DNA from: Candidatus Brevefilum sp.
Lineage (GTDB): Bacteria; Chloroflexota; Anaerolineae; Anaerolineales; Anaerolineaceae
NCBI GenBank assembly: GCA_007119455.1
Contig: SKPR01000240.1
Location: forward strand, 1-8,240
DNA length: 8,240 nt
Direction: 5' to 3'
Shown here in pieces: positions 1-6,050 of the stretch. How positions within the stretch are numbered: the stretch's first letter is position 1; each line of letters opens with the position of its first letter. Position numbers and translations under genes: made by a program. Under the pieces are notes generated by a model, which had not been told where the DNA came from, did not search any database, and saw only the letters and a program-made list of their open reading frames with translations.

Positions 1-5
1 GTAAA

Positions 6-1598
6 ATGGATTTATCGTTATCAATCTGGAACTGGCTGCTGGCGCTATCACCCGTGCTGACTGTAGTGGTTTTGATGCTCGTCTTTCGCTGGGGAGGCGG
101 CCGGGCCGGTGGGTTGGGCTGGTTCGTAGCCCTGGGGGTGGCAGCTTTATTCTTCGGTGCTGGCTTTGAATTATTGGCAGTAGCCCAGGTCAAGGCAATT
201 TTGCTGAGCCTGGACGTGTTTTTGATCATCTGGTCGGCTTTGTTGTTGTTCAATATTGCCCAGGAAGCCGGTGCAATCCGCATGATTGGCCAGGCTCTAC
301 CCGGGCTGACGGATAACCGCATGATGCAGTCGCTGTTGATCGGCTGGCTGATGGTCACCTTTCTGCAAGGCATGGGCGGCTTTGGCGTACCTGTGGCGGT
401 CTGCGCGCCGATCCTGGTAGGGCTCGGTTTCACGCCGGTTCAGGCGGTGGCTATGGCCTCCCTGGGGGATGGTTGGGCTGTTGCCTTTGGATCATTAGGC
501 ACTTCATTTCAGAGCCTGATCGCTGTGACGGGTCTGACAGCCAACGAGCTGGCACCCCTTTCTGCCTTGCTGATCGGGATCGCTGGTTTTCCCAGTGGTC
601 TGTTGGTAGCGGTGATCGGTAACGGCTGGAAGAGCCTGAAAAGCGCCTTTTTACCGGTGCTTGCCCTGTCGGTTGTGATGGGTCTGGTCCAATACCTGCT
701 GGCCACCAATGGCATGTGGACTCTGGGCGCTACTGGTGCCGGGGTCGTTGGTTTAGTGATGGGCTTTTTGCTCCTGAGACTTCCCCGTTACCGCAATCAC
801 TCAGCTGACCTGGATAAGCTGTCGATCCATGAAGATGACCCCAGCAACGGAAAATCGCTGTGGCTGTCATTGATGGGTTATGGCTTGCTGGTCATCCTGG
901 CTTTTGGGGTCAACCTAATCGGGCCGGTGGGTGATTTCTTGGGGCAGGTGCGACTTTCACTTGACTTTCCCCGTGTGGTCACCCGTTATGGCTGGGTGAC
1001 CGAAGCCGGCCTCGGACGTGTGATCAACCTCTTTGGGCATCCAGGCGCCATCCTTTTTTATGCCTCTGCGATCTCGTTTGTCATCTATCGCGCCATTGGA
1101 TACCTGCAACCTGGTGCTATGCAACCCATCCTGAAGCGGGTTTTTCGCAGCGGTGTTAATTCGAGCCTGGGAATCCTGGCGATGGTGGGGGTGGCTTCAA
1201 TCATGATGCACAGCGGGATGACGTTCATGCTGGCCCAGGGGCTAAGCGTCAGCTTTCCCCGGGATGTCTACCCGGCTGTAGCGCCATTCATTGGTGCTAT
1301 CGGCGCATTTATCACCGGCAGCAATACCAATTCCAATGTCCTCTTTGGGGTGCTGCAGCAGAACTCAGCAGATTTATTGAACCTGAGTGTGCCCCTGATT
1401 CTGGCAGCGCAGACATCAGGCGGCTCTCTGGGGAGTGTGTTGGCCCCCGCCAAGGTGATTGTGGGCTGCAGTACAGTTGGCCTGGCTGGTCAGGAGGGTG
1501 GTGTGATGGGTAAGATCTTGGGTTACGGCCTCATTACCATCCTGGTTGTTTCTGTGGTGGCTGTTATCGTTCATCTGGTCCAGTCAGGGATGTTCTGA
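6..1598 (+). CDS. L-lactate permease family transporter (LctP/LldP-like)
   Basis: This is a polytopic inner-membrane carrier of the lactate permease family (TC 2.A.14), whose known members import L-lactate, D-lactate or glycolate with protons. The 530-residue length is normal for the family. Visible family signatures are FLQGMGGFGVPVAV (residues 119-132), HSGMTFMLA (402-410), GAFITGSNTNSNVLFG (433-448) and a QTSGGSLGSVLAPAK...GCSTVGL block (469-492). The N-terminal stretch WLLALSPVLTVVVLML fits the usual first helix, so the ATG at position 6 is probably the true start. Only five bases precede it, so its ribosome-binding site and promoter lie outside the window. The usual acidic residue in the F(I/L)EG motif is Q121 here. 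A hydrophilic loop at about 260-285 interrupts the helices. Family membership is secure; lactate as the substrate is inferred. Three small membrane-protein genes follow closely and are probably co-transcribed. Confidence 0.93.
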   Translation: MDLSLSIWNWLLALSPVLTVVVLMLVFRWGGGRAGGLGWFVALGVAALFFGAGFELLAVAQVKAILLSLDVFLIIWSALLLFNIAQEAGAIRMIGQALPGLTDNRMMQSLLIGWLMVTFLQGMGGFGVPVAVCAPILVGLGFTPVQAVAMASLGDGWAVAFGSLGTSFQSLIAVTGLTANELAPLSALLIGIAGFPSGLLVAVIGNGWKSLKSAFLPVLALSVVMGLVQYLLATNGMWTLGATGAGVVGLVMGFLLLRLPRYRNHSADLDKLSIHEDDPSNGKSLWLSLMGYGLLVILAFGVNLIGPVGDFLGQVRLSLDFPRVVTRYGWVTEAGLGRVINLFGHPGAILFYASAISFVIYRAIGYLQPGAMQPILKRVFRSGVNSSLGILAMVGVASIMMHSGMTFMLAQGLSVSFPRDVYPAVAPFIGAIGAFITGSNTNSNVLFGVLQQNSADLLNLSVPLILAAQTSGGSLGSVLAPAKVIVGCSTVGLAGQEGGVMGKILGYGLITILVVSVVAVIVHLVQSGMF

Positions 1599-1609
1599 GA
1601 GGTTTGTCA

Positions 1610-1792
1610 ATGTTAACCAAGCATAAAAAAACCCAGCGTGGAAATTTTAGAGTACGGGCTGCCTTGTTGGTTGTTCAAATCTTAATTCCCTTTGGGCTAT
1701 ATTTCGCTTTACAGCAGGGCTTAACTGGATGGGCGTGGTTAACCGCCGGGGCGTTCACCCTCAGTATGGCGATTCTGGTGTGGCTGGGATGA
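1610..1792 (+). CDS. Small two-helix membrane protein, 60 aa, unknown function
   Basis: I do not recognise this protein. It begins with a basic stretch (KHKKTQRGNFRVR, residues 4-16), followed by two hydrophobic helices at about 17-35 and 40-59 joined by a short turn. The basic N-terminus predicts both ends in the cytoplasm. I chose the ATG at 1610 because a GAGAGG ribosome-binding site (1597-1602) sits 7 nt upstream; a TTG two codons earlier would be only 1 nt from it. The gene starts 11 bp after the permease stop, and its TGA overlaps the next ATG (ATGA). Tight packing and coupling argue that it is real and works with its neighbours, perhaps as a small partner of the permease or of the AtpZ-like protein. 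That role is inference only. Confidence 0.72.
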   Translation: MLTKHKKTQRGNFRVRAALLVVQILIPFGLYFALQQGLTGWAWLTAGAFTLSMAILVWLG

Positions 1793-2454
1793 GTCAAGGC
1801 ATGGACGGTCGACGCAAATGGCTCAGCCAGCTTCTATATGGTCTGAGTCTGCTATTTCTGGTTTTGGGCTTAGTGCACCTGGGTTGGGCGGTCTGGCCCA
1901 CACCAACGGATGCTGTTACGTTCAATATCCCGGCTGGGGTGCTTCCCGGTGCACCAGCGGATTCGACCTTTGCCAGCCTTTCAAGCTATGCATTGCGCAT
2001 GAACTGGCCGCGCTGGGTGCGTATGGGTGAAGAAGGGCTTTTGGTGCTGCAGCTTGCCGACCTGGACGGGTCGCTGGATCCCCCGGTGATGGGACAGGCT
2101 GCACAGGTGGTCTTGGTGGAACCTGTTATACCCGGAATCCGGGTTTACCCGTCCGGGCAGGTACAGGCCAATCTGGCTGACGAACAGCACCTGGATCTCT
2201 CCTGGACGGTTGAAGGTCTCCACAGGGGAGATTTCCCTGGCAAAGTCTATGTGTCCTTCGGTTTTTATGATGATGTCATGGCCGAGCTGGTACCCGTTCC
2301 ACTGGCCGTGGTGGATGTGAGCATCCAGGTCACGGCGTTGTGGGGGTTGCCATCCGGTATGGCGGTGTGGTTTGGATTGGTGGGAATGGTGTTTTGGGGC
2401 ATCTTTTTTATTCTGGGGCGGATTGTATCACTTAAACAGGCAGGTATGGGATGA
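1789..2454 (+). CDS. Bitopic membrane protein with exported domain, 221 aa, unknown function
   Basis: I do not recognise a family. From the ATG at 1789 the protein has a short basic N-terminus (MSQGMDGRRK), a membrane helix at about residues 13-36, a roughly 150-residue polar region rich in alternating hydrophobic residues and Gly/Pro (likely beta-sheet), and a second helix at about 189-211 followed by a short basic tail. With both ends inside, the middle domain would lie outside the cytoplasm. The frame is open back to an ATG at 1729, but that would overlap the previous gene by 64 bases. The 1789 start gives an ATGA overlap with the preceding stop, the same arrangement as at its 3' end with the next gene (2451-2454). 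An in-frame ATG at 1801 is also possible. The exported domain could bind a ligand or another protein; nothing in the sequence identifies it. Confidence 0.78.
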   Translation: MSQGMDGRRKWLSQLLYGLSLLFLVLGLVHLGWAVWPTPTDAVTFNIPAGVLPGAPADSTFASLSSYALRMNWPRWVRMGEEGLLVLQLADLDGSLDPPVMGQAAQVVLVEPVIPGIRVYPSGQVQANLADEQHLDLSWTVEGLHRGDFPGKVYVSFGFYDDVMAELVPVPLAVVDVSIQVTALWGLPSGMAVWFGLVGMVFWGIFFILGRIVSLKQAGMG

Positions 2455-2747
2455 CAGATGAAAAAAAAGTAGACCATATCCATCCTGAAAGCCAGCAGAC
2501 CAGGCAGATAGGCCTGGTAGCCATGAAGGCTGGCTGTCTGACCTTTCTGGTGGCCGGTGTGGCCATCATCATCGGTTTGTGGCTGGACGCCCGCCTGGGC
2601 ACCGGGCCACGCTGGACGTTAATCCTGCTGGTGGCCAGTGCACCATTGGCATTTATTGGGGTTTACGCATTATTACGCCGTGCCTTGCGCCGTATCAGAG
2701 AGACGCGTGAAGCGGGGGATAACGGCAATAACGACGAAGCGGTGTAA
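2451..2747 (+). CDS. AtpZ/AtpI-like two-helix membrane protein
   Basis: This 98-residue protein has two membrane helices (about 24-44 and 54-76) separated by GLWLDARLGTGPRWT, which matches the G-x-W-L-D-xx-L-G-T-x-P signature of the AtpZ family (F0F1 ATPase-associated putative Ca2+/Mg2+ transporter family). A basic stretch, RRALRRIRETR, follows helix 2 and should be cytoplasmic. Known AtpZ/AtpI proteins are encoded at the head of atp operons and help c-ring assembly and/or Mg2+ movement. Here no atp subunit gene follows: the next gene is convergent on the other strand. Its ATG overlaps the stop of the preceding gene (ATGA), so it is translated as the last member of the permease cluster. The family call is good; a link to ATP synthase in this position is uncertain. 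Confidence 0.8.
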   Translation: MTDEKKVDHIHPESQQTRQIGLVAMKAGCLTFLVAGVAIIIGLWLDARLGTGPRWTLILLVASAPLAFIGVYALLRRALRRIRETREAGDNGNNDEAV

Positions 2748-2770
2748 TTCGGGTGCTGTCAAACCCGGAT
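2747..2770 (+). other. Weak hairpin at the end of the permease operon
   Basis: An 8-bp stem (ATTCGGGT with ACCCGGAT, one G-T wobble) encloses an 8-nt loop beginning right at the TAA stop of the AtpZ-like gene. No T-run follows, so it is not a canonical intrinsic terminator, though it could act as a 3' end-stabilising structure. The rest of the 118-bp convergent gap to 2866 shows only a 10-bp palindrome, GAATTAATTC (2847-2856), and no clear terminator for either strand. Confidence 0.35.
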
Positions 2771-2865
2771 CGCATCAATCGTGTGCTGATCTTGTCAAAG
2801 AGAATGCAGTCGTTTTTGTGAGGCAGTGTACGTTTTTCACCCTGCTGAATTAATTCGTCTAAATC

Positions 2866-3990
2866 TCAGACACCTGCAAACAGCATTACGCCCTGAGTGA
2901 TGACCAATATCGCCACAATTCCCCAAACCCAACGATTCCAATCCCATAAACGCTGTCCGTTATAACTCACAACGGGGAAAATCGGCAGCAAAGTATCAAT
3001 CACAGAAAAAGCAAAAGCTGCTCCTAAACCGGTTGAAAGAAAATATCCCGGCAGGCCGGCCGGTTCAAGAAACCTGACCAAAAGGTAGAGAAGATAACTG
3101 ATCAGCACAGCCGACAGGCTGCCAACCAGGGCAGTTTTTCCTAATTGTGGTTTACGTTGGTGATAATGCCACTCATCTTCTTCAGGGTAATAACTCCCTG
3201 GGATGGGAATGATGACGCCCCCCAGAAGCATCATTAAAAAGCTGATCACAAACCCTGTTTCCCACAACCGGTATCGCAGCTTTAAACCCAGCAAACTGCC
3301 GCTCAGCTTCATTAAACCATTGCGTATGCCCAGCAGAATCAATAACCACAACGGAAGGGCAAGAAGGGTCGCCCAGCCTGCATCAATGCCCCAATTACGC
3401 ACCCCGGCCAGTAGCGCAATGATCATGTTAAGCAAAAGCGCACTCACCATCTGCATTCCAGGTGAGTCAGCGCCTGACTGTGCGGGTTTCCCCCACAAGA
3501 AGTGACCCAGATCGATAACGTGAAATGTTTGCCACCAGACCCGGAAAAAACCGGGAAAACCAAACCGTTTAATTTGTTCTTGGAATGATAATATCGAAAA
3601 ACCACGCCGGGCAAATAAATTACTCGAGTTGGTGTTAAAACCCTCAATAATGGCGAAGATTTGATCACAGCCAGCCTGGTCAAACCATGCCATACTCGCA
3701 TTCATCAACCTGGCGCCAAGACCCAGTCCACGTCCGCTGGGGTCGGTGAAGATCCATTCGACCAAACCCCCTTTTCCGCCGCCGGGTAAAGCAAACGTCT
3801 TCATCACGATCCCAGCTTTGAGATTCCCTTCCACATCAGCAACCAGAACCTGCTCAGCCGATTTGACCATGGCTTTTGAAAAGAACAGGTGCATGAAAAG
3901 GGGAAAGGCTCGTCGCATGATACGTAACACAATTTTCTCTTCACCGGTTTGCATTTTTCGTATCTGAATTGTTGGCTGATTGTTTTCCAT
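2866..3990 (-). CDS. GNAT acetyltransferase fused to a degenerate site-2-protease-like membrane domain
   Basis: Residues 7 to about 150 form a GNAT fold. Motif A is IFTDPSGRGLGLGARLM (80-96), with the acyl-CoA-binding R-x-x-G-x-G at R87, G90 and G92, and motif B is NTNSSNLFARRGF (119-131). Residues from about 180 to 374 are membrane-embedded, with roughly six hydrophobic segments. Their order resembles the archaeal-type M50 site-2 protease domain: GIRNGLMKLSGSLLGLKLRYRLW (221-243) occupies the place of the helix with HELAH, PGSYY (264-268) and GKTALVGSLSAVL (284-296) resemble the PGA-Y and GKI-LAGPLxN segments, and TLLPIFPVVSYNGQRLWDWNRWVW (333-356) matches NLLPIPPLDGxKxxxWNxxVW. HExxH is replaced by RNGLM (223-227) and LDG by YNG, so proteolysis is unlikely. 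An AGGAG (3995-3999) lies 4 nt upstream of the ATG. The GNAT call is strong; the pseudo-protease call comes from remembered family patterns. The substrate is unknown. The gene stands alone, convergent with the permease operon. Confidence 0.83.
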   Translation of the reverse strand: MENNQPTIQIRKMQTGEEKIVLRIMRRAFPLFMHLFFSKAMVKSAEQVLVADVEGNLKAGIVMKTFALPGGGKGGLVEWIFTDPSGRGLGLGARLMNASMAWFDQAGCDQIFAIIEGFNTNSSNLFARRGFSILSFQEQIKRFGFPGFFRVWWQTFHVIDLGHFLWGKPAQSGADSPGMQMVSALLLNMIIALLAGVRNWGIDAGWATLLALPLWLLILLGIRNGLMKLSGSLLGLKLRYRLWETGFVISFLMMLLGGVIIPIPGSYYPEEDEWHYHQRKPQLGKTALVGSLSAVLISYLLYLLVRFLEPAGLPGYFLSTGLGAAFAFSVIDTLLPIFPVVSYNGQRLWDWNRWVWGIVAILVITQGVMLFAGV

Positions 3991-4090
3991 GTATCTCCTG
4001 TAATAAGGATGGATATTTTTTTCAAACGAACATCATTATGCTGGCAATTAAATTTGATCGGTAATTATTTTAATATATTTCAGTCATCTG

Positions 4091-4099
4091 TGCGATAAT
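4091..4099 (+). promoter_or_regulatory. Possible extended -10 promoter element
   Basis: TGCGATAAT contains the TGn extension directly before GATAAT (5 of 6 to TATAAT). No good -35 hexamer lies at the right distance, which is tolerated for extended -10 promoters, and the upstream 4040-4080 stretch is very AT-rich. Transcription would begin near 4106 and run toward murE. The AT-rich block probably also carries the divergent promoter of the GNAT-fusion gene; a CATAAT on the minus strand (4040-4035) is a weak candidate. Confidence 0.35.
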
Positions 4100-4105
4100 T
4101 GTTCG

Positions 4106-4222
4106 GAATAAGGGTGGGTGTTTGGCAATTCAAGTTGGCCTGACGCGTTGTGAGAGGCAGGCAATGGTGAAATGGTTTGTACGGATTAACCCAATCTGGA
4201 TTGTTCTGCGATCCGGTTTTTT
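4106..4222 (+). ncRNA. Candidate small RNA or attenuated leader transcript
   Basis: This stretch of about 117 nt starts just after an extended -10 site and ends in a terminator-like hairpin with a T-run. Inside it GCCTG (4138-4142) can pair with CAGGC (4158-4162), extended by TT/AA beyond a bulged G, around a 15-nt loop. A 66-codon frame from a TTG at 4122 passes through it, but its residue makeup is unlike the neighbouring proteins. No known RNA family is recognised. The call depends on both ends being real, which I cannot test here. Confidence 0.3.
4196..4222 (+). terminator. Intrinsic terminator-like hairpin upstream of murE
   Basis: CTGGAT (4196-4201) pairs with ATCCGG (4211-4216), with one T-G wobble, around a 9-nt loop. 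Six T's (4217-4222) follow immediately. The stem is short but the T-run is perfect. No gene on this strand ends nearby, since the previous + strand gene stops at 2747, so it would terminate a transcript begun within the intergenic region, or read-through and antisense transcription. Confidence 0.45.
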
Positions 4223-4229
4223 CTTTCCG

Positions 4230-4269
4230 CGAGCTTGTGATCAGATGAATGATTACCTCTCACAGCTCG
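4230..4269. repeat. Bulged inverted repeat, 10-bp arms
   Basis: CGAGC-T-TGTGA (4230-4240) is complementary to TCACA-GCTCG (4260-4269) apart from one bulged T (4235), with a 19-nt spacer. It lies between the terminator-like hairpin and the proposed murE promoter, so it could be an operator or an RNA stem. No T-run follows, so it is not a terminator. Confidence 0.45.
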
Positions 4270-4285
4270 GAAATCTTATCAGGCC

Positions 4286-4314
4286 TTGTTTGATTTTTCG
4301 GTTCAGGTTATATT
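4286..4314 (+). promoter_or_regulatory. Possible promoter for leader ORF and murE
   Basis: TTGTTT (4286-4291) and TATATT (4309-4314, 5 of 6 to the -10 consensus) are separated by 17 bp. The -35 box is weak (TTG only). Transcription would start near 4321, giving a leader of about 120 nt that includes two hairpins and a 12-codon ORF before murE. Confidence 0.4.
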
Positions 4315-4341
4315 ATGGATAAGTATCTACTCAGCATACAA

Positions 4342-4357
4342 GGGACTTATGAGTCCC
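4342..4357 (+). promoter_or_regulatory. Perfect 6-bp tetraloop hairpin in the murE leader
   Basis: GGGACT (4342-4347) and AGTCCC (4352-4357) form a perfect stem around the loop TATG. A C-rich run follows, and no T-run. It lies about 20 nt after the proposed transcription start and could stabilise the leader RNA or take part in regulation. No known riboswitch class is recognised. Confidence 0.45.
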
Positions 4358-4362
4358 CCAAC

Positions 4363-4386
4363 CTTCAGCAGCAGAACTGCCTGAGG
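4363..4386 (+). promoter_or_regulatory. Hairpin partly covering the Shine-Dalgarno of the leader ORF
   Basis: CTTCAGCAG (4363-4371) can pair with CTGCCTGAGG (4377-4386), with one bulged C (4380) and one wobble, around the 5-nt loop CAGAA. The 3' arm takes in the first bases of AGGAGG (4384-4389), so the fold would compete with ribosome binding at the 12-codon ORF that follows. Confidence 0.35.
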
Positions 4387-4392
4387 AGGTAC

Positions 4393-4431
4393 ATGGAAAA
4401 TATATTTGCTCGAGATCAAGATTTGCAATAA
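4393..4431 (+). CDS. Possible 12-codon leader ORF upstream of murE
   Basis: ATG at 4393 opens a 12-residue frame, MENIFARDQDLQ, closed by TAA at 4429-4431. It is preceded by a full AGGAGG (4384-4389) ending 3 nt before the ATG, a much better site than that of murE (AAGGG, 4431-4435, 7 nt spacing). The stop codon touches the murE ribosome-binding site, and murE starts 11 nt later in another frame. This layout suits translational coupling or a leader peptide. No run of a single regulatory amino acid is seen, so classical amino-acid attenuation is not supported. The AGGAGG is not in frame for a longer MurE start, so an ORF here is the simplest explanation. Confidence 0.42.
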   Translation: MENIFARDQDLQ

Positions 4432-4442
4432 AGGGTACAGGT

Positions 4443-6008
4443 ATGACAGGTTCAGAACACGTTAAATCCCTCAAAGCCTGCCTGGCGGAGATGTCTGGCT
4501 GGGTGCTTAACACCTACCGTGATGTTGAAATCAGGGGTATCGCCTGGGACTCACGCAAGGTCAAACCGGGCAATGTCTTCTTTGCCCTGGTCGGTGATCA
4601 TTACGACGGTCACCAGTTTGTCAGCACGGCAGTGGCAAAGGGGGCAGTAGCAGTGGTTGGCACTCGCACCCCAGCACGCCTGACGGTGCCCTATGTGCAG
4701 ATCCAGGGGGACGACCGGTTGGCTCTGGCGAAATTCTCGTCAGCGTTTTACAATCACCCCTCCAAAAAACTGGTCGTGATCGGCGTGACAGGTACCGATG
4801 GGAAAACGACCACGGCCAACCTGATCTACCACATCCTGAACACTGCCGGGGTGCCGGTTGGGATGATCTCCACCGTCAATGCGTTGATTGGCGACGAAAC
4901 CCTTGACACGGGCTTTCACGTTACCACCCCCGAAGCACCTGACATCCAGCGCTACCTGGCGCAGATGCTGGATGCTGGTCTGACACATGTGGTCCTGGAA
5001 ACGACCTCCCATGGGCTGGCCCAGCGTCGTGTGGCCGAAGTTTCTTACGACCTGGCCGCGGTGACCAACGTTACCCACGAACACCTGGATTATCACCGCA
5101 ATTACGAAGGTTATCTCCAGGCCAAGGGGATGCTGTTTGAAGCGCTCTCACCGGGTGAGGGTACACCGGGCGTCGAAAAGCTTGCAGTTCTGAACAAAGA
5201 CGATCGCTCCTTTGCCTACCTGACAGGGCGGACCCGGGTCAAACAGCTTTCGTATAGTCTTTCTGATTCAGCGGATCTATGGGCGGATGATATCGTCAGT
5301 ACACCCAGCTATCTCAGCTTCAGGGTACATGGACCTGGTGAAACCTTCTCCATTCAAACGCCTCTGATCGGCCATTACAACGTCCACAACAGCCTGGCGG
5401 CCATCGGCGTGACCGTCTATGGGTTGGATGTGCCGGTTACAGCAGCCCAAAGGGCTTTTTCAACCGTGGCAACCGTCCCAGGGCGGATGGAGGCCATTGA
5501 TCTGGGGCAGGATTTTATGGCAATAGTAGATTTTGCCCACACACCTAATGCCATTCGGCAAGCCCTGACCACAGCCCGGGATTTATGTGATGGTAAACTG
5601 ATCGCGGTTTTCGGTTCAGCCGGGCTGCGTGATGTTGAAAAGCGCAGGTTGATGCCCGAAATCGCAGCAGGAATTGCTGATGAGATGATCCTCACAGCTG
5701 AAGATCCCCGCACCGAATCGCTGGAAAAGATCCTGACCGATATGGCTGAAGGGGCAGTGCAGGGTGGTGGGCGGCAGGGTGAGGATTTCTGGTTGGAGCC
5801 AGACCGGGGCATGGCCATTCGGAGGGCCGTTAACCGGGCTGAGCCAGGTGACCTCGTCATTGTGTGCGGAAAAGGCCACGAGCAGTCGATGTGTTTTGGC
5901 CATGTCGAATATACCTGGGATGATCGTACAGCCCTGAGGGCTGCCCTGGCTGAACGGATGGACGTGCCCGGCCCGGAAATGCCAAAATTGCCGACCAGCC
6001 CTCAATAA
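4443..6008 (+). CDS. murE: UDP-N-acetylmuramyl tripeptide synthetase (MurE-type Mur ligase)
   Basis: This cytoplasmic ATP-dependent ligase adds the third amino acid to UDP-MurNAc-L-Ala-D-Glu in peptidoglycan synthesis. The three Mur domains are present: an N-terminal uridine-binding domain with WDSRKVKPGNVFFAL (35-49) and DGHQF (55-59), a central ATPase with P-loop GVTGTDGKTTT (114-124), TTPEAP (161-166), ETTSH (186-190), HEHLDYH (212-218) and the likely carbamylated K228 in QAKGMLF, then GHYNVHNSLAA (310-320), and a C-terminal domain with VPGRME (345-350), DFAHTPNA (363-370), FGSAGLRD (390-397) and GKGHE (476-480). The third-residue signature is EDPR (420-423) rather than the DNPR of diaminopimelate enzymes, so the added amino acid is uncertain; ornithine, lysine or diaminopimelate are all possible. 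The final 15 residues are a Pro-rich tail beyond the usual end. AAGGG lies 7 nt before the ATG. No other cell-wall gene is nearby. Confidence 0.9.
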   Translation: MTGSEHVKSLKACLAEMSGWVLNTYRDVEIRGIAWDSRKVKPGNVFFALVGDHYDGHQFVSTAVAKGAVAVVGTRTPARLTVPYVQIQGDDRLALAKFSSAFYNHPSKKLVVIGVTGTDGKTTTANLIYHILNTAGVPVGMISTVNALIGDETLDTGFHVTTPEAPDIQRYLAQMLDAGLTHVVLETTSHGLAQRRVAEVSYDLAAVTNVTHEHLDYHRNYEGYLQAKGMLFEALSPGEGTPGVEKLAVLNKDDRSFAYLTGRTRVKQLSYSLSDSADLWADDIVSTPSYLSFRVHGPGETFSIQTPLIGHYNVHNSLAAIGVTVYGLDVPVTAAQRAFSTVATVPGRMEAIDLGQDFMAIVDFAHTPNAIRQALTTARDLCDGKLIAVFGSAGLRDVEKRRLMPEIAAGIADEMILTAEDPRTESLEKILTDMAEGAVQGGGRQGEDFWLEPDRGMAIRRAVNRAEPGDLVIVCGKGHEQSMCFGHVEYTWDDRTALRAALAERMDVPGPEMPKLPTSPQ

Positions 6009-6050
6009 TGGGTGTAAAATAAATAAAAACCGGCAAGAGGGAGCCAGACT

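Noticed and set aside
1729..1788. An upstream in-frame start for the 221-aa protein, adding 20 residues
   Set aside because: It would overlap the 60-aa gene by 64 bases and add a residue stretch with no membrane or signal character, while the 1789 start gives a clean ATGA overlap.
2831..2865. Possible terminator in the convergent gap near TTTTT runs
   Set aside because: Only a weak GCAG/CTGC stem with bulges can be drawn and the T-run falls in the loop rather than after the stem.
3203..3505. A 100-codon open frame opposite the GNAT-fusion gene
   Set aside because: It is a complement of the membrane-domain coding sequence, with low-complexity composition and no ribosome-binding site of note.
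4109..4120. AGGGTGGG resembling the start of the T-box antiterminator motif (AGGGTGGNACCGCG)
   Set aside because: The required ACCGCG does not follow, no specifier stem is visible, and the position is too far from murE with a terminator-like hairpin in a different context.
4122..4322. A 66-codon frame from a TTG start in the intergenic region before murE
   Set aside because: Residue makeup (many Arg, Phe, Trp, Cys) is unlike the neighbouring genes, the start is TTG, and the frame runs through the terminator-like hairpin, the inverted repeat and the proposed murE promoter.
5417..5860. A 147-codon open frame antisense to murE
   Set aside because: It lies inside the strongly conserved C-terminal part of murE; its Ser/Arg/Pro-rich translation is typical of a shadow frame.
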